Source: Streptomyces sp. 840.1 (lineage in GTDB: Bacteria; Actinomycetota; Actinomycetes; Streptomycetales; Streptomycetaceae). Taken from it: a stretch of 64,000 nt of DNA. A program made the translations under genes and the position numbers. Below the pieces are notes generated by a model. It saw only the letters and a list, made by a program, of their open reading frames with translations, was not told where the DNA came from and did not search any database. This document shows positions 49,028 through 57,453 of this stretch, one piece after another (the first letter of the stretch is position 1; each line of letters opens with the position of its first letter). The DNA is taken from contig NZ_RJUU01000001.1 of assembly GCF_003751445.1 (NCBI RefSeq), positions 2,423,001-2,487,000 of the forward strand, written 5' to 3'.

Positions 49028-49416
49028 TGGCTCGCACAACGAGAGTTTCCCTTCCGGTCAACGAAGTCGGCGACACGCGGCAGGTGCCCATGCCCCCCGA
49101 AAACCCTGCGCATCCCGCCGATCGTCTCGATGACGACGACTACCCCGCCTACACCATGGGCCGCGCCGCGGAGATGATCGGCGCCTCCCCCGGATTCCTC
49201 CGTGCGATCGGCGAGGCCCGGCTGATCACCCCCCTGCGGTCCGAGGGCGGCCACCGCCGCTACTCCCGCTACCAGCTCCGCATCGCCGCCCGTGCCCGGG
49301 AGCTCGTCGACGGGGGTACGCCGATCGACGCCGCCTGCCGCATCGTGATCCTGGAGGACCAGCTCGAAGAGGCCCTCCGGCTCAACGAGGAACTGCGCGG
49401 GCCGTCCCGCTCCTGA
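49027..49416 (+). CDS. MerR-type helix-turn-helix protein
   Basis: A 129-residue protein. After an acidic N-terminal arm (HPADRLDDDDYPAYT), MGRAAEMIGASPGFLRAIGE and ARLITPLRSEGGHRRYSRYQ form the winged helix of MerR regulators with the diagnostic GGHRRYS. A coiled segment RIVILEDQLEEALRLNEELR would dimerise; there is no effector domain, as in BldC-like or short MerR proteins. ATG 49015 is possible but overlaps the -10 box; 49027 is preferred. Conserved in Streptomyces; role unknown. Confidence 0.87.
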   Translation: MARTTRVSLPVNEVGDTRQVPMPPENPAHPADRLDDDDYPAYTMGRAAEMIGASPGFLRAIGEARLITPLRSEGGHRRYSRYQLRIAARARELVDGGTPIDAACRIVILEDQLEEALRLNEELRGPSRS

Positions 49417-49432
49417 GCGTCAGTGCCTCTCC

Positions 49433-50521
49433 TCAGCCGCCGTTCACCGCTGCCGTGCTGCCCCGTTCGATGAGCCGGGGCAGCGGCACCTGGATGGTGT
49501 GCGCCGTGCCGCCGTCGAGCAGCGCCGTCAGCTCCCGCGCCGCGAGCCGCCCGAACGCGACGGTGTCCCTGGACAGCGCGGTCAGCCACGGGGCGGTCAG
49601 CCGGCAGAGCGCGGAGTCCTCCCACGACACCACCGACACGTCCTCCGGGACCCGCAGGCCGAGGCCGGCCGTGACCGCCACCCCGGCCGCCGCCATCACG
49701 TCGTTGTCGTAGACGATCGCGGTCGGCGGGGTGCCGTGCTCCAGTACCCGGCGGGTCACCGCCGCGCCCTCGGTGTCCGAGTAGTCCGTGGTCACCGAGT
49801 GGGCCTCGGTCAGTCCGCGCCGGTCGGCCTCGATGCGCAGGGACCGGATGCGGCGGTCGGTGTGCGCGAGTGAGGGCAGTCCGGCGATGTGCACGATGCG
49901 CCGGTGGCCCAGTTCGTGCAGCCGTCCGACGACGGCCGCCATCGCTCCCGCGTCGTCCGCGCGGATCTGCGAGAGGCCCGGGTGGGGGCCGGTGTCGCTG
50001 CCGGGCAGGGCGCCGATGACGACGCCGGGCAGGCCCAGTTCGTCCAGCAGACCGACGCGCGGGTCGTCGGTGCGCGGGTCCACGACGAGCACCCCGTCCA
50101 CCCGCCGCTCCGCCCACCAGCGCCGGTAGACCGCGCACTCGGCCGCCACGTCCTCCACCACCTGGAAGAGCAGCCCGAGCCGGCGCTCCGCCAGGACCTC
50201 CTGGATGCCGGAGATCAGCTGGAGGAAGAAGGAGTCCACGCCCAGGTTCGCCGCCGGGCGGGCCACCACCAGACCCACGGTGGCCGAGCCCTCGCCGGAC
50301 AGTGCGCGGGCGGCGGTGCTCGGGTGCCAGCCCAACTGCTCGGCCACGCGCCGGATCCGGTCCCGGGTGACCGCCGAGACCCCCGGGCGGTCGTTGAGCG
50401 CGAAGGACACCGCGCTCTCCGACACCCCGGCCCGCTGGGCGATGTCCTTCATGGTCGGCCGTCGCGCGGGCGTCCGTCTGGCCGGCGAGGTGTCCCCGGC
50501 CGGCGGCCCCTTCGGTGTCAC
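49433..50521 (-). CDS. LacI-family regulator of the sugar locus
   Basis: A 362-residue repressor. TMKDIAQRAGVSESAVSFAL with NDRPGVSAVTRDRIRRVAEQ is the LacI helix-turn-helix and hinge (residues 23-75); the rest is the periplasmic-binding-like sugar domain (ATVGLVVARPAANLGVDSFF, RRVDGVLVVDPRTDDPRVGL, EDVSVVSWEDSALCRLTAPW). GTG 50521 with AGGAGAG eleven bases upstream; ATG 50452 is an alternative. It is divergent from the ABC transporter and glycosidase genes and most probably represses them. The inducer may be a mannose-containing oligosaccharide. Confidence 0.92.
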   Translation of the reverse strand: MTPKGPPAGDTSPARRTPARRPTMKDIAQRAGVSESAVSFALNDRPGVSAVTRDRIRRVAEQLGWHPSTAARALSGEGSATVGLVVARPAANLGVDSFFLQLISGIQEVLAERRLGLLFQVVEDVAAECAVYRRWWAERRVDGVLVVDPRTDDPRVGLLDELGLPGVVIGALPGSDTGPHPGLSQIRADDAGAMAAVVGRLHELGHRRIVHIAGLPSLAHTDRRIRSLRIEADRRGLTEAHSVTTDYSDTEGAAVTRRVLEHGTPPTAIVYDNDVMAAAGVAVTAGLGLRVPEDVSVVSWEDSALCRLTAPWLTALSRDTVAFGRLAARELTALLDGGTAHTIQVPLPRLIERGSTAAVNGG

Positions 50522-50614
50522 CGAGTGCCTCTCTCCTGCGTTCCCTGTGGCTCATGGGTCGTCGGGTTCGCTCTCCCCCGGGGGCATCGTAGGGCCTTGT
50601 GGGCCATTGGTCGA

Positions 50615-50671
50615 GAGCGAAGCGCTCAGACAACTAATGCGCTTGAGCTACAGACACCTAAAGCGCATTAG
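50615..50671. promoter_or_regulatory. Inverted repeats in the LacI/ABC-transporter intergenic region
   Basis: CTAATGCGCTT (50634-50644) and its exact complement AAGCGCATTAG (50661-50671) are 16 bases apart. Just upstream GAGCG-AAG-CGCTC (50615-50627) is another dyad. The region is unusually A/T-rich for this genome. These are the best candidates for the operator of the LacI protein. The remaining 340 bases between 50522 and 50861 hold no gene. Confidence 0.6.
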
Positions 50672-50861
50672 TAATCGATCTTCAATGCATCTCAACAAGG
50701 CTCTGAGCTGCATGTATGCCGAAAGGTGTGGCCTGATTGAAGAGAATGTATTGACTTTCCTCCACGCGCATTGCAGGGTCTGCTGGGCGAACGCATCCGG
50801 CCGGTCGGTGACCTCCGGTACGCCGTCCGCACGCCTGGTCCGAGCAAAGGAGCCGTTCACC

Positions 50862-52148
50862 GTGCGCATCTCTCGCAGAGCAGTCGCCACTGCCGCCGTC
50901 CTCGCCACCGTCCTGCCGCTGAGCGCCTGTGGCGGCGGATCGGGTTCGGGCTCGTCCGGCGCCTCGGGCAAGGTCGAAGGGAAGATCACCTTCCAGACCT
51001 GGAACCTGCAGGCGAACTTCAAGGACTACTTCAACGGCGTGATCGCGGACTTCGAGAAGAAGTACCCGGGCACCGAGGTCAAGTGGGTCGACCGGCCCGG
51101 CGAGGGCTACGCGGACAAGATCAGCGCGGACGCGGCCGGCGGCACCCTGCCCGACGTCGTCAACGTCTCGCCCGACCTGGTGGCCCCGCTGGCCAAGGCG
51201 GGCATCGCGCTCGACCTCGACAAGGCGGCCTCCAAGTACCGCAAGGAATACCTGCCGGGCGCCTGGCAGAGCCACCAGATACCGGGCACGCAGGGGACGT
51301 TCGCCTTCCCCTGGTACCTCAACACCGGCCCGATGTTCTACAACAAGCGCCTCCTCAAGGACGCCGGACTCGACCCGCAGAAGCCGCCGTCCACCTACGA
51401 CGAGGTCTTCTCGGACGGACTGAAGCTGGCCGAGAAGAGCAAGGGCAAGGTCGCCACCCTCGCCAACGTGCCCACCATCGAGGACTTCGGCCGCTACGGC
51501 GGACAGCTGATGAACAAGGAAGGCACCGGCTTCGCCTTCAACGACGCCAAGGGTGTCGAACTGCTCACCCGCTACAAGGAGTTGTACGACGCCAAGGGGC
51601 TCGACGCGCAGGCGCTGACCGCGACGCCCGAGTCGTCCGGCCACAAGTTCCTCACCGAGTCCGTGGCGATGAACCCGGGCAGCGCGCTGGACCTGGCCAA
51701 CTTCAAGAAGCAGGCGCCCAGCCTCTACAAGAACATCGGCATCACCGACCAGGTCAGCAACACCGGCAAGGCCAACATGTACGTCATGGGCGTCATGGTG
51801 AACGCCCAGACCAAGCGGCAGCCCGCCGCCGTGGCCTTCGCGCACTACATGACCGACGCGACCCGGCAGATGGAGTTCGCGAAGCAGGTCGCCATCTTCC
51901 CCAGCACCGCCGGATCGCTCGACGACCCGTACTTCACCAAGGAGGACGGCACCGACGAGACCCGCGTCCGGGTCGCCGCCGCCAAGTCCCTGAAGACGGC
52001 GGAGAATTACACGCCGGTGCTGTTCAGCGAGCAGATGAAGACCGAGCTGCGCAACCAGATCGCCAAGGCGCTGCAGGGAAAGCAGAGCCCCAAGGAAGCC
52101 CTTGATAACGCTGTCAAGGCCTGTGACCGGCTGCTGCAGCAGAGCTGA
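50862..52148 (+). CDS. ABC transporter sugar-binding lipoprotein
   Basis: A 428-residue family 1 solute-binding protein. The signal VRISRRAVATAAVLATVLPL ends in a lipobox LSAC with Cys23 as lipidation site, then GGGSGSGSSG linker. Core blocks are ITFQTWNLQANFKDYFNGVI, PDVVNVSPDLVAPLAKAGIA, TFAFPWYLNTGPMFYNKRLL and MYVMGVMVNAQTKRQPAAVA. It captures an oligosaccharide outside the cell. GTG 50862 has AAAGGAG ten bases upstream. First gene of the sugar operon. Confidence 0.95.
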   Translation: MRISRRAVATAAVLATVLPLSACGGGSGSGSSGASGKVEGKITFQTWNLQANFKDYFNGVIADFEKKYPGTEVKWVDRPGEGYADKISADAAGGTLPDVVNVSPDLVAPLAKAGIALDLDKAASKYRKEYLPGAWQSHQIPGTQGTFAFPWYLNTGPMFYNKRLLKDAGLDPQKPPSTYDEVFSDGLKLAEKSKGKVATLANVPTIEDFGRYGGQLMNKEGTGFAFNDAKGVELLTRYKELYDAKGLDAQALTATPESSGHKFLTESVAMNPGSALDLANFKKQAPSLYKNIGITDQVSNTGKANMYVMGVMVNAQTKRQPAAVAFAHYMTDATRQMEFAKQVAIFPSTAGSLDDPYFTKEDGTDETRVRVAAAKSLKTAENYTPVLFSEQMKTELRNQIAKALQGKQSPKEALDNAVKACDRLLQQS

Positions 52149-52156
52149 GCCCCCTC

Positions 52157-53107
52157 GTGACTACCCCCGCCTCCGCCCCGGCCCTCACCCCCGTCCCCAC
52201 GCCGGCGGCCGCGCCCACCCCCGGACCGGTCCGCCGGATCAGCCGCCATCTGCCCCTGAGCCCCTGGCTGTTCGCGGCCCCCGGGCTGATCGTGGTCGGC
52301 GCGTTCAGCCTCTACCCGTTCTTCAGCACGCTGGTCAACGCCTTCACCGACCGGCGGACCCTGGTCCCGGGGAAGTTCGTCGGCCTGGCGAACTTCCGGG
52401 AACTGCTGCACGACGAGATGTTCTGGACCGGCCTGCGCAACAGCGCGCTGTACGTACTGGTCGTCGTCCCGGCCCTCGTCATCCTCCCGCTGCTGCTGGC
52501 GATGCTCGTCCAGCGGCACATCCCCGGCATCACCTTCTTCCGCTCCGCCTTCTACACCCCGGTCGTCGCGTCCATCGTCGTCGTCGGCCTGATCTGGGTA
52601 TGGATGCTCGACGACCGGGGGCTGGTCAACTCGCTCCTGGAAGCCGTGGGCATCGGCAAGGTCGGCTTCCTCAGCGACCAGTGGCTGCTGCTCGGCAGCG
52701 CGATGGCGGTCACGGTCTGGAAGGGCCTGGGCTACTACATGATCATTTACCTGGCCGCGCTGTCGAACGTGCCGCGCGAGCTGCACGAGGCGGCCTCCGT
52801 CGACGGTGCCGGGGTGGTGCGCCGCTTCTTCACCGTCACCGTCCCCGCCATCCGCTCCACCATGGTGCTGGTCGCGGCGCTCTCCTCGGTCTCCGCCTTC
52901 AAGGTGTTCTCCGAGGTCTACCTGATGGCCGGCCCCTCCGGCGGACCGGCGGGCGAGGACACCACCCTGGTGATGCTCGTCCAGCGGGTCGGCACCGGAC
53001 TGACCGGGCGGGTCGGGTACGCCTCCGCCATCTCCGTCGTCATCTTCGTCGTCACCGTCGGCCTGATGCTCCTGGTGCTGCGCGCCGACCGCAAGGAGGA
53101 CGCGTGA
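52157..53107 (+). CDS. ABC sugar permease, MalF type
   Basis: A 316-residue permease with six core helices (PLSPWLFAAPGLIVVGAFSL, LYVLVVVPALVILPLLLAML, MAVTVWKGLGYYMIIYLAAL). RELHEAASVDGAGVVRRFFT is the EAA loop that contacts the ATPase. GTG 52157 is eight bases after the binding-protein stop. A Pro/Ala-rich N-terminal arm (about 30 residues) precedes the first helix. Confidence 0.95.
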   Translation: MTTPASAPALTPVPTPAAAPTPGPVRRISRHLPLSPWLFAAPGLIVVGAFSLYPFFSTLVNAFTDRRTLVPGKFVGLANFRELLHDEMFWTGLRNSALYVLVVVPALVILPLLLAMLVQRHIPGITFFRSAFYTPVVASIVVVGLIWVWMLDDRGLVNSLLEAVGIGKVGFLSDQWLLLGSAMAVTVWKGLGYYMIIYLAALSNVPRELHEAASVDGAGVVRRFFTVTVPAIRSTMVLVAALSSVSAFKVFSEVYLMAGPSGGPAGEDTTLVMLVQRVGTGLTGRVGYASAISVVIFVVTVGLMLLVLRADRKEDA

Positions 53108-53964
53108 GCATCCTGAAGACCACCGACGCCGAGGGACGCCGCATCGCGCCCTGGCAGCTCGTCCTGCGCTACGTGCTGCTGCTCGCCGTACTGGTGCTGA
53201 CCGTAGGACCGTTCCTGTGGCAGCTCTCGACGTCCCTGAAGGGTCCGGGCGAGGACATCTTCAGCTCACCGCCGAAGTTCTTCCCCAGCCATCCCACCCT
53301 GGACAACTACAGCCGGGTCGCCGACACCATCCCGGTGTGGGACTACGCCTTCAACTCCCTCAAGGTCGCCGCCGCCAACGTGGTCACCAACTGCGTGGGC
53401 GCCGCACTGGCCGGCTACGCGCTGGCCCGGCTGCGCTACCGGGGGCGGCGGGCCGCGACGCTGGCGTTCATCCTCGCCATGCTGGTGCCCGTGGAGGGCA
53501 TCATCATCGCCCAGTTCACCACCATGCGTGATCTCGGCCTGAACAACACCCTGCTCGGGGTGCTGCTGCCGGGTTCCATCGGGGCGATGAACGTCCTGCT
53601 GATGCGCAACGCCTTCCTGAACCTCCCCCAGGAGGTGGAGGAGGCGGCCTTTGTGGACGGTGCCAACGTCTGGCAGCGCTTCCTGCGGATCGCGCTGCCC
53701 TCGGTCAAGGGGACCCTCGCCGTCGTCGCGATCTTCGCCTTCATGGGCTCGTGGGACGACTTCCTCTGGCCGCTGATCGTCCTCAGCGACCCGGAGAACT
53801 TCACCCTGACCATCGGGCTGAACTACCTGCACGGCACCTTCGCGAACGACGAACGCCTCGTCGCGGCGGGCACGATCATCGCCGTGCTCCCGCTCATCGT
53901 GCTCTTCGCCGGTCTGCAGCGCTTCTTCTTCCGGGGTGTCGGCGAAGGCGCCGTCAAGGGCTGA
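53104..53964 (+). CDS. ABC sugar permease, MalG type
   Basis: A 286-residue permease. LVLRYVLLLAVLVLTVGPFL is helix 1; PQEVEEAAFVDGANVWQRFL the EAA loop; FAFMGSWDDFLWPLIVLSDP the typical MalG segment. GTG 53104 overlaps the MalF-type stop (GTGA). No ATPase gene is in the locus; many Streptomyces sugar transporters share one multi-use ATPase (MsiK) encoded elsewhere. Confidence 0.95.
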   Translation: MSILKTTDAEGRRIAPWQLVLRYVLLLAVLVLTVGPFLWQLSTSLKGPGEDIFSSPPKFFPSHPTLDNYSRVADTIPVWDYAFNSLKVAAANVVTNCVGAALAGYALARLRYRGRRAATLAFILAMLVPVEGIIIAQFTTMRDLGLNNTLLGVLLPGSIGAMNVLLMRNAFLNLPQEVEEAAFVDGANVWQRFLRIALPSVKGTLAVVAIFAFMGSWDDFLWPLIVLSDPENFTLTIGLNYLHGTFANDERLVAAGTIIAVLPLIVLFAGLQRFFFRGVGEGAVKG

Positions 53965-54009
53965 CCGACCCGCCGCCACCCGCACCACAGAACCAGGACC
54001 CCGTTCCCC

Positions 54010-55263
54010 ATGAGCTCCTCCCCGCTTCGCTTCGGCGCCAACTACACGCCCAGCCAGGGCTGGTTCCACCACTGGCTGGACTTCGACCTCGACGACGTAC
54101 GGGCCGACCTCGACTCGATCGCCGGTCTCGGCCTCGACCACATCCGGGTCTTCCCGCTCTGGCCGCTCTTCCAGCCCAACCGCACCCTGATCCGCCCGCG
54201 CGCCGTCGAGCAGCTCGTCCAGCTGGCCGACGCCGCCGCCGAGCGCGGACTGGACGTCAGCGTGGACGGGCTCCAGGGCCATCTGTCGAGCTTCGACTTC
54301 CTGCCCGCCTGGACCGGGACCTGGCACCGGCGCAACCTCTTCACCGACCCGGACGTGCTCTCCGGGCAGGCCGAGTACCTGCGCACCCTGGCCGCCGCCC
54401 TCGCGGACCGGCCGAACTTCATCGGGATGACCCTCGGCAACGAGATCAACCAGTTCTCCGGGGACCCGCACCCCGACCCGGACCGCATCACGCCCGAACA
54501 GGCGGGCAGCTGGCTGACCCGGATGCTTGAGGCCTGCGAGGAGGGGGCGCCCGGCAAGCTCCACCTGCACGCCGAGTACGACGCCGCCTGGTACCAGGAC
54601 GACCACGCCTTCACCCCGGCGCACGCGGCCCGGATCGGGGCCGTCACCGCCGTGCACTCCTGGGTCTTCAACGGCACCGCCCAGCGCCACGGCCGCACCG
54701 GCACCGCCACCGAGCACCACGCCGCCTACCTGATCGAGCTCTCCAAGGCCTGGGCGCTGGACCCGCACCGCCCGGTCTGGCTCCAGGAGGTCGGCGCCCC
54801 CGCCCCGCTGATCCCGGCCGAGCACGCCGCCGCGTTCACCTCGGCGACCGTCGAGAACGCGCTGGACTGCGAGGACGTCTGGGGCGTCACCTGGTGGTGC
54901 TCCCACGACGTGTCCCGCTCCCTGGCCGACTTCCCCGAACTCGAGTACGGGCTGGGCCTGCTGACCAACGACCGGCAGGTCAAACCGGCCGGACGGGCCA
55001 TCGCGCAGACCGTCGGGGAACAGCGCGGCCGGACCCGGACGCCCGCGCCCCGCACCACGGCCCTCGTCGTCGACACCGGCGACGACACGACCGCGCCCCA
55101 CCGCTCCACCTGCGCCCCCGGCGGCGCGGTCTTCGAGGCCTTCGCCCGGCTCACCGCCGACGGGGTACGCCCCACGACCGTCCTCGCGAGCAGGGCCGGG
55201 GACCGGGAGCACCTGGCCGCGCGCTCCATCACCGAGGTCGTCACGCCCGAACAGGTCCGATGA
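54010..55263 (+). CDS. Glycoside hydrolase, GH-A clan (GH5-like, possible beta-mannosidase)
   Basis: A 417-residue TIM-barrel protein without signal peptide. FGANYTPSQGWFHHWLDFDL opens the barrel; FIGMTLGNEINQFSGDPHPD contains the acid/base Glu145 in the NE motif, WLQEVGAPAPL the nucleophile Glu260; VHSWVFNGTAQRHGR and WGVTWWCSHDVSRSL line the site. From its setting beside endo-beta-N-acetylglucosaminidase and alpha-mannosidase it may cleave the core Man-beta-1,4-GlcNAc bond. A C-terminal 80 residues after the barrel look like an unrelated extension (TTALVVDTGDDTTAPHRSTC). Confidence 0.8.
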   Translation: MSSSPLRFGANYTPSQGWFHHWLDFDLDDVRADLDSIAGLGLDHIRVFPLWPLFQPNRTLIRPRAVEQLVQLADAAAERGLDVSVDGLQGHLSSFDFLPAWTGTWHRRNLFTDPDVLSGQAEYLRTLAAALADRPNFIGMTLGNEINQFSGDPHPDPDRITPEQAGSWLTRMLEACEEGAPGKLHLHAEYDAAWYQDDHAFTPAHAARIGAVTAVHSWVFNGTAQRHGRTGTATEHHAAYLIELSKAWALDPHRPVWLQEVGAPAPLIPAEHAAAFTSATVENALDCEDVWGVTWWCSHDVSRSLADFPELEYGLGLLTNDRQVKPAGRAIAQTVGEQRGRTRTPAPRTTALVVDTGDDTTAPHRSTCAPGGAVFEAFARLTADGVRPTTVLASRAGDREHLAARSITEVVTPEQVR

Positions 55264-55333
55264 CCGCGCCGCCACCCGCCCGAACCACCTTGCCCAGCAC
55301 CGGAATCGCACCTCACACGATACGGAGCACACC

Positions 55334-57394
55334 ATGAACCGCCCCCTGCCGCGTCCGGCCGCCCCCACCCGCCGCACCGTGGTCCTCGCGGGCGCCGGGA
55401 CCGCCGCCGCCCTCCTGGCGCCGGCCTCCGCCGCCTCCGCCGCACCCACCGGACCGGGCGGGCGGCAGCCGTACGCCTCCTACTGGTTCCCGGACTCGCT
55501 GCCGGCCGGCGAGCCCGGCGACGGTGTCACCTGGCGCAGCCTGAAGGCCTGGCGCGCCGCCAGCGACCCCGACCTGCCGTTCAACACGGCGTCGGTGCCG
55601 CTCGCGGACCGGTTCACGCCCGTCCCGGTGAACCCGACGGCCCGCGCCGGCCAGGCGCGCATCAGCTCCCTGGTGGCGTTCGGCAACACCGCGGGGAACC
55701 CCTCCCAGGGCTCCGCGACCGCCGACCACTACGCCCTGAACCACTGGGCGTACATCGACGAACTCGTCTTCTGGGGCGGCTCGGCCGGCGAGGGCCTGAT
55801 CCTCGCGCCCAACGCCCCGGTGGTGGACGCGGCGCACCGCAACGGCGTGCCGGTGCTCGGCACCGTCTTCCTGCCGCCCGTGCACCACGGCGGTGACCTG
55901 CGGTGGACGCGCGACCTCGTGCAGCGCGACGCCGCCGGCCGTTTCCCGCTGGCCGCGAAGCTGGTGGAGGCGGCGCTCGCGTACGGCTTCGACGGCTGGT
56001 TCATCAACGCGGAGACCGAGGGCGGGGACGCCGCGCTCGGCGCCGAGATGCTCGCCTTCGTCACCGACCTGCGGGCGCGCGGCCGGTCGGCCGGTCTGCG
56101 GATCACCTGGTACGACGCGATGACGGTCCGGGGCGAGGTCGGCTGGCAGGGCGCGCTCAACGCGCAGAACGAGGCGCTGTTCGAGCAGGCGGACTCGATG
56201 TTCGTGGACTTCCGCTGGACCCCCGGGACGCTCGCCGCCTCCGGGGAGAGGGCCGAGACCGCAGGCCGCAGCCGCTACGAGCTCTGGGCGGGCGTCGACG
56301 TCGAATCGACCGGCTGGAACCGGTCGGTGGACTGGGACGCGATCATTCCCACCGACCGCCCGCACACCGTCAGCTACGGCTTCTACCGGCCCGAGTGGAC
56401 CCTGAACCACCTCCCCGAAGGCCGCACCCCCGCCCAGTTCCACGCCGCCGACCAGCAGTTCTGGACCGGGCAGTCGCTCGACCCGGCCCGCCCCGGCCCG
56501 GCCGGCGGCTGGCGGGCCCCCGCGACGGCGGTGGCCGACCGCTCTACCGTCGACCGGCTGCCGTTCGCCAGCACGTTCAACACCGGCCACGGGCTGCGCT
56601 GGTACGAGAACGGCCGGATCACCTCGGCCGCCGAGTGGAACCACCTGGGCCTCCAGGACCGCCTGCCCGGCCGGCGCTGGGTGGTCCGCACCGGGGGCCG
56701 GACCCCGTCCGTGGCCTTCGACTTCGACGACGCCTGGCACGGCGGCAGCAGCCTGCTGGTCGACGGCGAGCTCGACGCCCCGGTGACCGTCGGGCTGTAC
56801 GGCACCCGGCTGCCGTTCACCCGGCACACCGTCGTCGAGCTCACCCACCGCACCGACGCGGGATCGGGGCCGGTCACCGTCGAACTCGCCGTCGCCCGGC
56901 GCGAGCCGGAGCGGCCCGGGGACCCGATCGCGTACACGTACGTCCCGGCGGGCGAACTACGGGCGGGCTGCGCCGGCTGGACCACCTCCGTGCTCCGGCC
57001 GCACTCCCTGGCCGGAACGGTCCGCGCGCTGGGCGTACGCCTCACGGCGGCCGGTCCGGTGCGCTGGCGGCTCGGCGCCCTGGCCGTACGGGACGGCGCG
57101 GTCCCGGCCCCGGCCGCGCCGAGCGCACTGCGCGTCACCGGCGCGTCCCCGGGAAGCGACGGCACCGGACTGCGGCTGCGCTGGCACCGGGCCCCCGGCA
57201 ACCCGCGCCACTACGAGCTGCACCGCGTCCTGCCCGACGGCACCCGGCGCTTCCTCGGCGGCACCTGCGGCACGGCGTTCTTCGTGCCGGGCGTTCGCCG
57301 GGAACCGGCCGAGAAAGCCGCTCGTTTCCAGGTCAGGGCCGTGAGCGAGCTCTACACGACGTCCGGCGCCGCCACCACCACGCACCGCTGGTAA
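55334..57394 (+). CDS. GH85 endo-beta-N-acetylglucosaminidase, Tat-exported
   Basis: A 686-residue secreted enzyme. The signal PTRRTVVLAGAGTAAALLAP with twin arginines and AxA cleavage (ASAASAAP) indicates Tat export. YASYWFPDSLPAGEPGDGVT starts the barrel; YGFDGWFINAETEGGD carries the NxE catalytic pair (Asn225, Glu227) of GH85; GLRITWYDAMTVRGEVGWQG and VFVDFRWTPG-like blocks follow. From about 400 on are beta-sandwich domains, the last FN3-like (APSALRVTGASPGSDGTGLR). It cuts the chitobiose core of N-glycans, releasing oligosaccharide for import. ATG 55334. Confidence 0.9.
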   Translation: MNRPLPRPAAPTRRTVVLAGAGTAAALLAPASAASAAPTGPGGRQPYASYWFPDSLPAGEPGDGVTWRSLKAWRAASDPDLPFNTASVPLADRFTPVPVNPTARAGQARISSLVAFGNTAGNPSQGSATADHYALNHWAYIDELVFWGGSAGEGLILAPNAPVVDAAHRNGVPVLGTVFLPPVHHGGDLRWTRDLVQRDAAGRFPLAAKLVEAALAYGFDGWFINAETEGGDAALGAEMLAFVTDLRARGRSAGLRITWYDAMTVRGEVGWQGALNAQNEALFEQADSMFVDFRWTPGTLAASGERAETAGRSRYELWAGVDVESTGWNRSVDWDAIIPTDRPHTVSYGFYRPEWTLNHLPEGRTPAQFHAADQQFWTGQSLDPARPGPAGGWRAPATAVADRSTVDRLPFASTFNTGHGLRWYENGRITSAAEWNHLGLQDRLPGRRWVVRTGGRTPSVAFDFDDAWHGGSSLLVDGELDAPVTVGLYGTRLPFTRHTVVELTHRTDAGSGPVTVELAVARREPERPGDPIAYTYVPAGELRAGCAGWTTSVLRPHSLAGTVRALGVRLTAAGPVRWRLGALAVRDGAVPAPAAPSALRVTGASPGSDGTGLRLRWHRAPGNPRHYELHRVLPDGTRRFLGGTCGTAFFVPGVRREPAEKAARFQVRAVSELYTTSGAATTTHRW

Positions 57395-57453
57395 CCCCCG
57401 CCGGGCACCGCCGGCACCCCCACCCGCACCCACCTCACAACGGAGCCACCCTC

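Noticed and set aside
49889..50671. 260-codon plus-strand frame over the LacI gene
   Set aside because: Antisense shadow; His/Arg/Gly-rich product without motif.
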